NCBI RefSeq assembly: GCF_000621125.1
Contig: NZ_JHZC01000007.1
Coordinates: 1-64,000, forward strand
DNA: 64,000 bases
DNA from: Maribacter antarcticus DSM 21422
Lineage (GTDB): Bacteria > Bacteroidota > Bacteroidia > Flavobacteriales > Flavobacteriaceae
Direction: 5' to 3'
Shown here: positions 45,910 through 53,869 of the stretch, one piece after another
How positions within the stretch are numbered: the first letter of the stretch is position 1
Layout of the letters: every line of letters starts with the position of its first letter
Position numbers and translations under genes: made by a program
Notes under the pieces: model-generated
Seen by the model: only the letters and a program-made list of their open reading frames with translations
Told to the model about the DNA's origin: nothing
The model's database searches: none

Positions 45910-46278
45910 CTATTCTATTTCATGATTTTTCAAAACTTCCAAGGTAGTATACTCTAGTGCTTTTTTATGCGTAGCCTCCAAGACTATTTTGGGTGCTTTT
46001 TCAACTTTAACTGCCGCTAGCCAGCGCATAATGCAAAGGCACCATTTATCTCCTTCTTTTAATCCAGGGAAACTCCATTGTGGTATTGGAGTTGAGAGGT
46101 CATTTCCTTTGGATTTAGTGTATTCCAAAAATTCATTAGTCATAATCGCGCAGACCACATGAGTACCATAATCCTCTTCTCCCGTTTTACAAAATCCGTC
46201 CCTGTAAAAGCCTGTTTTGGGTTCAAAACAACACGGACATAAATCTGTTCCTAAAACGTTTTTTGATTTCTTTTCCAT
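45910..46278 (-). CDS. DUF2237 family protein
   Basis: A 122-residue soluble protein with the DUF2237 hallmarks: NVLGTDLCPCCFEPKTGFYR at the start, GTHVVCAIMTNEFLEYTKSK in the middle and KWCLCIMRWLAA toward the end. The conserved cysteines suggest a metal or redox site. Function unknown. Its start overlaps the end of the secreted unknown at 46251 by 28 bp. Confidence 0.92.
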   Translation of the reverse strand: MEKKSKNVLGTDLCPCCFEPKTGFYRDGFCKTGEEDYGTHVVCAIMTNEFLEYTKSKGNDLSTPIPQWSFPGLKEGDKWCLCIMRWLAAVKVEKAPKIVLEATHKKALEYTTLEVLKNHEIE

Positions 46279-46859
46279 TCGTTATAAAAAGTAGCGACTT
46301 CATGAGCGCTTTTTAATTCCTTGTTTCTAATTTTAACAGCTAAAATAGGACAATCACTAAAAAAAACAGCTAGGCGTTTTTTTCTTAATCCAAAAATACC
46401 TTGGGTAGTGCGCACCAACTCGGTACCATTTCTTTTTTTGAAATAGGAGAAATGATCATAGTATCCAGAATCTGCGTCTTGAAATTCTAATACATAATGA
46501 TTTACATACCCTTGGTTTATTACCCTTATAAATACCCTTTCTTTCTCATTTGAGCTTATATTATAATCTTGATTTAAAAAACCAATTTTACTAGCTAAAC
46601 CAATGCTTTCAAAAAACATTTCGCCCTTTTTGTATGCTAGTATTTCATGTGGGCCGTACCTCGATTTACCTTTTCCTTTATGTCTAATTTTTTTATATAT
46701 TTTCCCAAAAGGATCCGGTTTTCGGTCTTTAATTAACCCCGTAATCGTATCTCCGTTATTCAATACAATAAAACCCTCTTCAAAGTGCTTCTGGGCGAGT
46801 ATCGGTATTGAATAGAATAAAAGTAAGATGCATGTAATACCAAAATACTTATTTCCCAT
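46251..46859 (-). CDS. Secreted protein of unknown function, tandem paralogue A
   Basis: A 202-residue protein with a signal peptide (CILLLFYSIPILAQ, cut near 22). The mature part begins KHFEEGFIVLNNGDTITGLI and ends with RTTQGIFGLRKKRLAVFFSD and CP, a pattern shared with the next upstream gene. The two differ in about two thirds of positions but keep the same motif order, which points to an old tandem duplication. The beta-rich N-terminal repeat is seen in secreted flavobacterial proteins of unknown role. Confidence 0.7.
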   Translation of the reverse strand: MGNKYFGITCILLLFYSIPILAQKHFEEGFIVLNNGDTITGLIKDRKPDPFGKIYKKIRHKGKGKSRYGPHEILAYKKGEMFFESIGLASKIGFLNQDYNISSNEKERVFIRVINQGYVNHYVLEFQDADSGYYDHFSYFKKRNGTELVRTTQGIFGLRKKRLAVFFSDCPILAVKIRNKELKSAHEVATFYNEWKRNQKTF

Positions 46860-46880
46860 AGTAACGTTTCTTAATGGCCT

Positions 46881-47447
46881 TTAGAGGTCTATTTTGCAGG
46901 TATTGTAAAAATCAACTATTTGAAATACATAGCGAAACTCTCTATTTAGAAATTTTTGAGAAAGTCCTGGGCAATCATTTAATAAGTGTGCAAGTCTCTT
47001 TTTTTTAATTCCGAAAACACCTTGACTAGCTCTTATAAAACGAGTGCTCTTTCCCTTTTGAACAAAATCTATATCTTGCACTAGGGATTCGCCTTGCTTT
47101 TGAATTTCCATTATATAGTGGTTCAGATACCCTTCTGAACCAACCCTATAGAATATTTTTTTGCTTCCACTAAAAAAACCATTGTACTGCGTGTCGCCAA
47201 TTTTATACGATTGAATATCGCTTGAGGCAAAACGCTTTTTTCGACTTTTTTCTTTAAATCGAATCTTTTCATAGCGTCCTAAATCGAACCCCTTCGTGTC
47301 GCTATCCCTAGTTTTACCGTATAGCGTGTCATTAGAATTAGTAACAATATGGCCCTCTTGAAAATCATCTTGAGCAGTACCATAAGATGAACCAAATAAA
47401 ATTACAAAGAGAAATAGTCCAAAAAATAAAGTAGTAGCCTTAATCAT
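46881..47447 (-). CDS. Secreted protein of unknown function, tandem paralogue B
   Basis: A 188-residue protein with a signal peptide (FGLFLFVILFGSSYGTAQ). It shares with the downstream gene FQEGHIVTNSNDTLYGK, YEKIRFKEKSRKKRF, SEGYLNHYIMEIQ and RASQGVFGIKKKRLA, then a conserved DCP. A single conserved cysteine remains in the mature part of each, so disulfide bridging within the protein is unlikely. It is 21 bp upstream of paralogue A and follows the acyltransferase gene by 2 bp. Confidence 0.7.
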   Translation of the reverse strand: MIKATTLFFGLFLFVILFGSSYGTAQDDFQEGHIVTNSNDTLYGKTRDSDTKGFDLGRYEKIRFKEKSRKKRFASSDIQSYKIGDTQYNGFFSGSKKIFYRVGSEGYLNHYIMEIQKQGESLVQDIDFVQKGKSTRFIRASQGVFGIKKKRLAHLLNDCPGLSQKFLNREFRYVFQIVDFYNTCKIDL

Positions 47448-47449
47448 TT

Positions 47450-48535
47450 TTATACCTTAAGGAATATCTTTCTTTGGTACAAGAAATATGCCAAGAAGCA
47501 ATAAAAAGCAACAACAGATAGCGCATACAACAAGGATGACAGTTGCATAGAAACAAAATCATGAACATATATATATTGAAAAAGCCAATTGTGCAATGTA
47601 GTGTCACCCACTTTTATCTGGCCCATGATTTTCGCAATAAAACTAGATAAGAAGTAGACAACAATCGCATTAGCACCGGCATATCTGAATATACTTCCAA
47701 ACTTAATTTTCTTCACATCGGTGAGGTAATAAACAAGAGCCAAGACCAAATTAGCCCATCCTGCGGTGACCAAAACAAAACTACTGGTCCATAAGGCTTT
47801 GTTAATAGGAAAAACCAAGTCCCAAAGATGTCCAATAATTAAAAGACCGCCTCCAATACCCATTAAAATAGTTGCTTTTTTAGTTTGCTTAGAGGTTAAT
47901 ATCAATCCCGTAAAAACCCCTAATAGCGCACTGGCTATTGACGGAACGGTACTCAACAAGCCCTCTGGGTCGTAATCTGTTTTATAATTGTGGGTTCCAA
48001 AAACTTGTACATCCAACCAATTGGCTAAATTATTAGGTGCCCTATCCAAAGTAGACTCCAATCCGTTAACGGGCACTAGCGTCATCAAAAGCCAATACCC
48101 AATCAGTAAGGATATGGTTATAGCAAGAAGTGTCCTCCACTTAAAATTGACAAATAAAATGGCGGTAAAAAAGAAAACCACACCAATACGTTGCAAAACA
48201 CCTGGGAAACGAATATCGGAGAAATCTTTAAAGAACGGAAAACTGATTAAAAAGGCTCCAAGAAAGAGCCCAAGGCCAATCAACTTTAACGTTCTAATTG
48301 TGATTTTTTTATAGATGCCTGAATCTATTGTTTTGTTTTTATAGGAGAATGCGATAGATGTTCCTACTATAAACAAAAAGAAGGGAAACACTAAATCCGT
48401 TGGTGTATAGCCATGCCAATCTGCATGCAAAAACGGGGCGTATACGCTAGACCATGTTCCAGGTGTATTTACCAATACCATCAGAATAATAGTTGCTCCT
48501 CTAAAAATATCTACCGAGAGAATTCTGTCTTTCAT
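47450..48535 (-). CDS. DUF5009/heparan-alpha-glucosaminide N-acetyltransferase-like membrane protein (NagX type)
   Basis: A 361-residue protein with about 10 membrane helices and the family start LSVDIFRGATIILMVLVNTP followed by DWHGYTPTDLVFPFFLFIVG; the His/Asp positions in this loop are conserved. Relatives acetylate glucosamine across the membrane from acetyl-CoA. It lies between a sodium:solute symporter and secreted unknowns, so amino-sugar processing is plausible. Confidence 0.88.
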   Translation of the reverse strand: MKDRILSVDIFRGATIILMVLVNTPGTWSSVYAPFLHADWHGYTPTDLVFPFFLFIVGTSIAFSYKNKTIDSGIYKKITIRTLKLIGLGLFLGAFLISFPFFKDFSDIRFPGVLQRIGVVFFFTAILFVNFKWRTLLAITISLLIGYWLLMTLVPVNGLESTLDRAPNNLANWLDVQVFGTHNYKTDYDPEGLLSTVPSIASALLGVFTGLILTSKQTKKATILMGIGGGLLIIGHLWDLVFPINKALWTSSFVLVTAGWANLVLALVYYLTDVKKIKFGSIFRYAGANAIVVYFLSSFIAKIMGQIKVGDTTLHNWLFQYIYVHDFVSMQLSSLLYALSVVAFYCFLAYFLYQRKIFLKV

Positions 48536-48625
48536 TGGTTTAGCTTTTATTGTTTATTTGCACAGCTGGCCTTCGTCCTTCAACAATTAGACTTGTGCCA
48601 AAATGTGTAATGGTCCGTTCAAGTA

Positions 48626-50434
48626 TTATAACAAGTTGTCTTTCATACGATTCCATGCCTTTATAAGCAAGAAGGCTGCAAGTGCTGAGACTCCTGTTAA
48701 AATCAGTGCTAAGGTACTTTCTCCATAAATCCAATATCCAGTAGCGAACATCATAGAGTAAACTAAAACAACACTTAAGAGCATTGCTGTAATTCCTGAA
48801 GGAACACTCCATTTTTCACCTTTATCTATCACAACACTATCTTCTTTGGCATCGTTAACCACTTTCTGCCATCCTGGACCACCTGGTTGAATTTTTTGAT
48901 AAAAAGAACGCAAAACGTCTTTTGATTCTGGTTTTGTAACAAAAGTCGCAATTAACCAAATTACGGTAGTGACTATCATTACAAAAGGTACTTCTCCCCA
49001 TTCTGGAAAAACACCTGTATCAGTTCCAAACAAGAATGCCCCAAGTGAAGTAGCTTGAATGAGTATTGATAAAATCCCTGATGCAAACATCGCCGAGATT
49101 TCGGTCCAAGCATTAATACGCCACCAAAACCAACGTAGAATAAATATAAGCCCTGTTCCTGCTCCAAAAAGTATTAACAATTTAAAGATTTGTTCTGCAT
49201 TTTGCATAGCCAAGGCTAAAACAGCACTTAGTACCATAAGTACAATAGTTGATAATCTGCCAACAGCCACCATTTGTTTTTCAGTAGCGTCAGGATTTAC
49301 TTGTTGCTTGTAAAAATCAAACACTAAATAAGAAGATCCCCAATTTAACTGCGTGGAAATAGTACTCATATAGGCAGCCACTAACGAGGCTAAAACCACA
49401 CCCAAAAGACCACTTGGTAATTTAGTTAACATAGCCGAATATGCTAAATCATGACCCAATTTGTCCGATGGGACATTTGGAAATGCCTCTGAAATACTTG
49501 CAATGTCTGGATAAACTACTAAGGAAGCTAAAGCTACTAAAATCCATGGCCAAGGACGCAATGCATAATGCATAATGTTAAAAAAGAAAGTTGCTCCAAT
49601 GGCGTGGTTTTCATCTTTTGCTGCTAACATACGTTGGGCAATATAACCACCACCACCCGGCTCTCCACCAGGATACCAAGAACTCCACCATTGCACAGCC
49701 AAAGGAATAACAAGTAATGTAATAACCATTTCCGTATCACCAAAATCAGGTAAAATATTCATTTTTGATTGAACTAATTCGTTAGCCATCATAGCTTCTA
49801 TTCCTCCAACTTCCGGAATATTTACCAAATAATATGCTGCACCTATAGCACCTGCCATGGCCACGAAAAAAAGAAGAAAGTCGGTGTAGACGACACCTTT
49901 AAATCCGCCTAGAGCACTAAATACTACAGTAATTAAACCAGCTCCAACGATAGTTTGCCAGGGCTCTAACCCTAACATAATACCTCCAATTTTTATGGCA
50001 GCCAAATTAACCGCAGACATGGTAATTACATTAAAAATCACACCTAAATAAACTGCTCTAAACTTTCTTAAAAAACGAGCAGGCTTTCCTCCATAACGTA
50101 GTTCATAAAACTCTAAGTCTGTTTTAACATTGGATTTACGCCAAAGCTTTGCATATATAAATACTGTCAACATTCCAGTTAACAACATACACCACCAACT
50201 CCAGTTTCCAGATACCCCAGTTGTTCGAACCAAGTCGGTGACCAAATTAGGGGTGTCCGTTGAAAATGTAGTCGCCACCATGGAAAGGCCAAGCAACCAC
50301 CAGGGCATGGTTCTTCCAGAAAGAAAGAATTCCGAAGAACTAGACCCCGATTTTTTAGAAACGTAAATTCCAATTCCTAAAACAATCGAGAAAAAAATAA
50401 TGATAAAACTATAGTCGAGCGTGCTTAATTCCAT
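48626..50434 (-). CDS. Sodium:solute symporter (SSS family)
   Basis: A 602-residue, 13-14-helix inner-membrane transporter. Features are SGSSSSEFFLSGRTMPWWLL, the helix-1 break GLSMVATTFSTDTPNLVTDL and the Na+-site helix SLVAAYMSTISTQLNWGSSY. A long cytoplasmic loop near 510-550 precedes the last helices. The branch resembles sugar or sialic-acid-type symporters of Bacteroidetes, but the substrate cannot be assigned. It is 90 bp upstream of the NagX-type gene on the same strand. Confidence 0.92.
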   Translation of the reverse strand: MELSTLDYSFIIIFFSIVLGIGIYVSKKSGSSSSEFFLSGRTMPWWLLGLSMVATTFSTDTPNLVTDLVRTTGVSGNWSWWCMLLTGMLTVFIYAKLWRKSNVKTDLEFYELRYGGKPARFLRKFRAVYLGVIFNVITMSAVNLAAIKIGGIMLGLEPWQTIVGAGLITVVFSALGGFKGVVYTDFLLFFVAMAGAIGAAYYLVNIPEVGGIEAMMANELVQSKMNILPDFGDTEMVITLLVIPLAVQWWSSWYPGGEPGGGGYIAQRMLAAKDENHAIGATFFFNIMHYALRPWPWILVALASLVVYPDIASISEAFPNVPSDKLGHDLAYSAMLTKLPSGLLGVVLASLVAAYMSTISTQLNWGSSYLVFDFYKQQVNPDATEKQMVAVGRLSTIVLMVLSAVLALAMQNAEQIFKLLILFGAGTGLIFILRWFWWRINAWTEISAMFASGILSILIQATSLGAFLFGTDTGVFPEWGEVPFVMIVTTVIWLIATFVTKPESKDVLRSFYQKIQPGGPGWQKVVNDAKEDSVVIDKGEKWSVPSGITAMLLSVVLVYSMMFATGYWIYGESTLALILTGVSALAAFLLIKAWNRMKDNLL

Positions 50435-50521
50435 AATTCGGAAGTTGGTTAGGCTCTAAAGATAAAATTATTTAAGATACTTTTGTGTTTTGTTCGCTCA
50501 ATAGCTTTTAGGCTCACACTA

Positions 50522-51265
50522 ATGACTATGGAAATTACGCTATCTTCTTGGATTCTTGCTAGTGCTGCCGCTTTCGTAATAGGGCTGTCTAAAGCTGGTA
50601 TTAAAGGTGTTGCAGTCATAAACGTCACCTTTATGGCGCTGGCTTTTGGTGCCAAAGAGTCTACTGGAATGGTTGTGCCTTTACTTATTCTTGCTGATAT
50701 TTTTGCCGTTATTTATTACAACAGACACACCCAATGGACGTATGTTTTCAAATTACTGCCCTGGATGATAATTGGCGTTCTCATTGGTGTTTATATCGGC
50801 AAGGACCTTCCGGAATCCTTGTTTAAAATAGGCATGGCAATCATTATCCTCATTACTGTTTTTATGATGTACTGGTGGGATAGGAAGAAAATTAAAACCG
50901 TACCAAAGCATTGGTCATTTTCTAGTGCTATTGGTGTTGTTGCAGGAATAACGACCATGGTAGGGAATTTAGCTGGCGCATTTTCCAATATCTATTTTTT
51001 AGCGATGCGACTACCTAAAAATCACTTTATAGGCACTGCAGCGTGGTTATTTTTAATCGTAAATATTATAAAACTGCCCTTTCATATTTTTGTTTGGGAG
51101 ACCATTTCTAAAGAAACATTACTCCTGAATGTGAAACTTTTACCAGGAATAATTATCGGCTTTTTGGTGGGTATAAAAATCATATCATTAATTCAAGAAG
51201 CGTTCTTCCGTAAGATGATTTTAGTGCTTACGGCCTTAGGGGCATTATTGATTATGTTTCAATAA
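50522..51265 (+). CDS. TauE/SafE-family sulfite or sulfonate exporter-like membrane protein
   Basis: A protein of about 247 residues with 7-8 membrane helices. The repeated TauE motif is visible as FVIGLSKAGIKGVAVINVTF in the first half and GVVAGITTMVGNLAGAFSNI in the second. I start at ATG 50522 (an ATG at 50528 is as good). TauE-like proteins export sulfite, sulfoacetate or similar anions. It is divergent from the symporter. The secreted sulfatase gene lies 4.4 kb away, which may or may not be relevant. Confidence 0.88.
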   Translation: MTMEITLSSWILASAAAFVIGLSKAGIKGVAVINVTFMALAFGAKESTGMVVPLLILADIFAVIYYNRHTQWTYVFKLLPWMIIGVLIGVYIGKDLPESLFKIGMAIIILITVFMMYWWDRKKIKTVPKHWSFSSAIGVVAGITTMVGNLAGAFSNIYFLAMRLPKNHFIGTAAWLFLIVNIIKLPFHIFVWETISKETLLLNVKLLPGIIIGFLVGIKIISLIQEAFFRKMILVLTALGALLIMFQ

Positions 51266-51359
51266 GACACAAACAGAGATTGCGCATATTTCTTAAATAT
51301 TTGTTAATATAGAATTTTCAGCCTACCTTTCCATTTGACAATCTAAAGTTTAGAGCCTT

Positions 51360-51551
51360 ATGACACTTAAAGAAATTACGATAGAACCAAAGATGTTCGT
51401 AGATATTCTGGCAGTTTTAGGTTTTCTAATAGTTTGTTTTCTCTACATGGAACATTACAACGAAATTCAAAATGAAGTCAATGCAATCTTAACGCGATCT
51501 TTAGAGGATTTAAATAGTAATTTGGCCAATACGTCTGCTTCAGGAAAGTAA
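51360..51551 (+). CDS. Small single-helix membrane protein
   Basis: A 63-residue protein with one membrane helix (MFVDILAVLGFLIVCFLYME, 12-31) followed by a polar tail with coiled-coil-like spacing (IQNEVNAILTRSLEDLNSNL). The ATG sits 94 bp after the TauE gene. Codon use and topology look natural, but I know no family. Confidence 0.5.
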   Translation: MTLKEITIEPKMFVDILAVLGFLIVCFLYMEHYNEIQNEVNAILTRSLEDLNSNLANTSASGK

Positions 51552-52165
51552 GTATCGCTGCAACTGATTTAATCTGGAATAATACCTGTGTTATTATTTG
51601 TACCCCAATATCTTAATGTTTTTTTCCAAATCCTAGCCCTCACATAATTTGTAAATATTATTATTCTCGTTGCCATATACGATTAAAAAGCTAAGGCTAT
51701 TTCCGTAGGTATAGGAAGTCTTTAAAATTTGAAAACCCATAGTTTCATTTGTAGTATTTTGTATAGGGCCTAAATAGTGCTAACCAAACAGGTTGGTTCC
51801 TATCGTATTCAATGGTATTGGTTATCATCATAAACTTTAACGAAGAATGTTTCCGGTCATCCAATCTTTTATTAGCTGTTGCACCCACATCCATTTTAAA
51901 GAATACAGGATATGCCAACTTCCGCATTTGTGCCTCCTAATACACTCATTACCCTATGTTTTACTGGTCCTATGCGATAATTGAATTAAAATAGCCTCAG
52001 CTTTTTAATTGGGTCTCATAATCTCCTTAGAGGTTTTCTCTTAAGCTTGACTAGTACTTACACTGTTGACCAGAACAAGTTTTACTACAGTTAAAACAAT
52101 TTATACCCAAAATGATGGTTTACCTTTAGATAGTAGTGTCATAAAAACCCTTTTAAAAACTAGAA
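51552..52165. other. Unexplained region, possibly gene debris
   Basis: 614 bp without an intact gene. On the minus strand a 60-codon frame (51745-51927) begins MRKLAYPVFFKMDVGATANK, and in a neighbouring frame one can read GFQILKTSYTYGNSLSFLIV. Both look more protein-like than chance but neither is recognisable. It may be another pseudogene with several frameshifts. Confidence 0.35.
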
Positions 52166-52606
52166 ATGTATAGACACCTTACCTTCCTTATATTTTTCTG
52201 CTTATTTTGTTTAAGCGGGATGTCGCAAGATTGGGAAACCTCTTTTGAAATTGCAAAAAGCAAATCAAAAAAAACCCAAACACCAATTATACTAGTTTTT
52301 CAGGGCTCTGACTGGTGTGCTCCGTGTATAAAATTAGACCGAGAGGTTTGGAGTACTCCCGTGTTTCAAAAGTATGCTGCTAAAAACTATGTAATGCTAC
52401 AAGCAGACTTTCCAAGAAAAAAGATAAACGAACTTTCCAAAGAACAGACTACGGCCAATAAAATACTAGCCGAAGAGTATAACCAAAAAGGCATATTCCC
52501 CTTAGTTGTGCTTTTAAATGAAGATGGGAAGGAACTGGGACAGACCGGTTATAAGCGACTTGTACCTGAAGCATACATAAAAGAACTCGATTCCTATTTA
52601 AACTAA
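52166..52606 (+). CDS. Exported thioredoxin-family protein
   Basis: A 146-residue protein with a signal peptide (cut after about 20, FCLSGMSQ) and a thioredoxin fold: active site WCAPC (50-54) and the cis-Pro loop KGIFPLVVLLNEDG. It probably works as a periplasmic thiol-disulfide reductase. It is the first gene of the operon with apbE (2 bp gap), DUF4266 and DUF3570. The C-terminal proteins carry cysteines (DUF4266) that could be its targets. Confidence 0.9.
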   Translation: MYRHLTFLIFFCLFCLSGMSQDWETSFEIAKSKSKKTQTPIILVFQGSDWCAPCIKLDREVWSTPVFQKYAAKNYVMLQADFPRKKINELSKEQTTANKILAEEYNQKGIFPLVVLLNEDGKELGQTGYKRLVPEAYIKELDSYLN

Positions 52607-52608
52607 TT

Positions 52609-53589
52609 TTGAAAAACATACTCTTCTTCATATTCGTTAGTTCGAACTTTATTGGAGCGGCACAACACCCTTACAAACAAATTGTAAAGTTGATGGGTAG
52701 TCGGTTTGAGTTTACTGTTGTGGCCGAAAATGCCATTGCGGGTGACAAGCATATAGCGATGGCAGTTGCTGAGATTTCTAGAATAGAAAAATTAATTTCC
52801 TCCTGGGATTCAAATTCCGAAACTTCTGAAATTAATGCAGCAGCTGGCGAAAAGCCAGTAAAGGTTTCGCAGGAGCTTTATGATTTAATAAATCGTTGTT
52901 TAAAAATTTCAACACTTACAGATGGCGCATTTGATATCTCCTACGCGTCCATGGATCGGATATGGAAGTTTGACAGCAGTATGAAAAAAATGCCGAGCGA
53001 AAAGGCAATTCAGGAATCTGTATCTAACGTAGGTTTTCAGAATATTATTCTTAATAATACGGATACCAGTGTTTTTCTAAAACGCTCGGGCATGAAAATT
53101 GGATTTGGCGCTGTAGGCAAAGGATATGCAGCTGACAGGGCCAAAGCTTTGTTACTAGAACAAGGAGTTTCCTCGGGGATTATAAACGCATCCGGTGACA
53201 TGAATGCGTGGGGCAAACAACCCGATGGCAGCGAATGGAAAGTAGCCCTTACCAATCCTATGGACAAGAACAAAGGATTTGGTTTGCTCCCCGTGGTAAA
53301 CAAAGCGGTAGTGACTTCTGGTAACTATGAAAAATATGTCGTTTTTAGCGGAAAAAGATATTCCCACATCATTGACCCAAGAACAGGATACCCATCAACA
53401 GGTATTTTAAGTGTTACGGTTTTTGCCCCAAAAGCAGAACTTGCAGATGCCTTGGCAACATCAGTTTTTGTTATGGGCAAGGACATAGGATTAGATCGTA
53501 TAAACCAACTGCCCAATGTGGAATGTATATTAATTGACGAAGAGGGAACCGTCTTTAAATCAAAAAACATCAAAATAAATACCTTATGA
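52609..53589 (+). CDS. apbE: FAD:protein FMN transferase (ApbE)
   Basis: A 326-residue exported enzyme, starting at TTG 52609 (MKNILFFIFVSSNFIGAAQ is the signal peptide). It attaches FMN covalently to threonine in target proteins outside the cytoplasm. Family features are KLMGSRFEFTV, NAAAGEKPVKVS, KIGFGAVGKGYAADRA, the NGGD-equivalent INASGDMNAWG, and HIIDPRTGYPSTG with the catalytic/metal residues. It is 2 bp after the thioredoxin gene and overlaps DUF4266 by ATGA. No classical flavinylation target (Rnf, Nqr, FMN-binding domain) is nearby. Confidence 0.95.
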   Translation: MKNILFFIFVSSNFIGAAQHPYKQIVKLMGSRFEFTVVAENAIAGDKHIAMAVAEISRIEKLISSWDSNSETSEINAAAGEKPVKVSQELYDLINRCLKISTLTDGAFDISYASMDRIWKFDSSMKKMPSEKAIQESVSNVGFQNIILNNTDTSVFLKRSGMKIGFGAVGKGYAADRAKALLLEQGVSSGIINASGDMNAWGKQPDGSEWKVALTNPMDKNKGFGLLPVVNKAVVTSGNYEKYVVFSGKRYSHIIDPRTGYPSTGILSVTVFAPKAELADALATSVFVMGKDIGLDRINQLPNVECILIDEEGTVFKSKNIKINTL

Positions 53590-53798
53590 CACGAACACTA
53601 GTTTTAATGGTTTTGCTTACCTGCAGCCTTGGTAGTTGTATCGTAGTAAAGGAATATGAAAAAGTGGCCATACACGACCCAGATATGTTACTCTCGGAGC
53701 AGCCGTGTGACCGTAACCTCACTACTATGCATTCATATAGAGAAGCAGCAGCAGGTGCAAATGGAGGAAAAACTGGGGGCGGTTGTGGTTGTAATTAA
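53586..53798 (+). CDS. DUF4266 small lipoprotein
   Basis: A 70-residue lipoprotein: signal MTRTLVLMVLLTCSLGSC with acylated Cys18, then EKVAIHDPDMLLSEQ and a Gly-rich C-terminus ending GGGCGCN (C67, C69). This is the DUF4266 pattern (…DRxxxxHxxxREAAxG…GGGCGCN). It is translationally coupled to apbE and precedes the DUF3570 barrel. The CGC end could bind a metal, form a disulfide reduced by the operon's thioredoxin, or be a modification site. Function unknown. Confidence 0.88.
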   Translation: MTRTLVLMVLLTCSLGSCIVVKEYEKVAIHDPDMLLSEQPCDRNLTTMHSYREAAAGANGGKTGGGCGCN

Positions 53799-53869
53799 GT
53801 GGTGTTTTTTTAAACAAAACCATTGCATATGAAATCGTTACAAACAAAAGGGGCTTTCCTATATTACCT

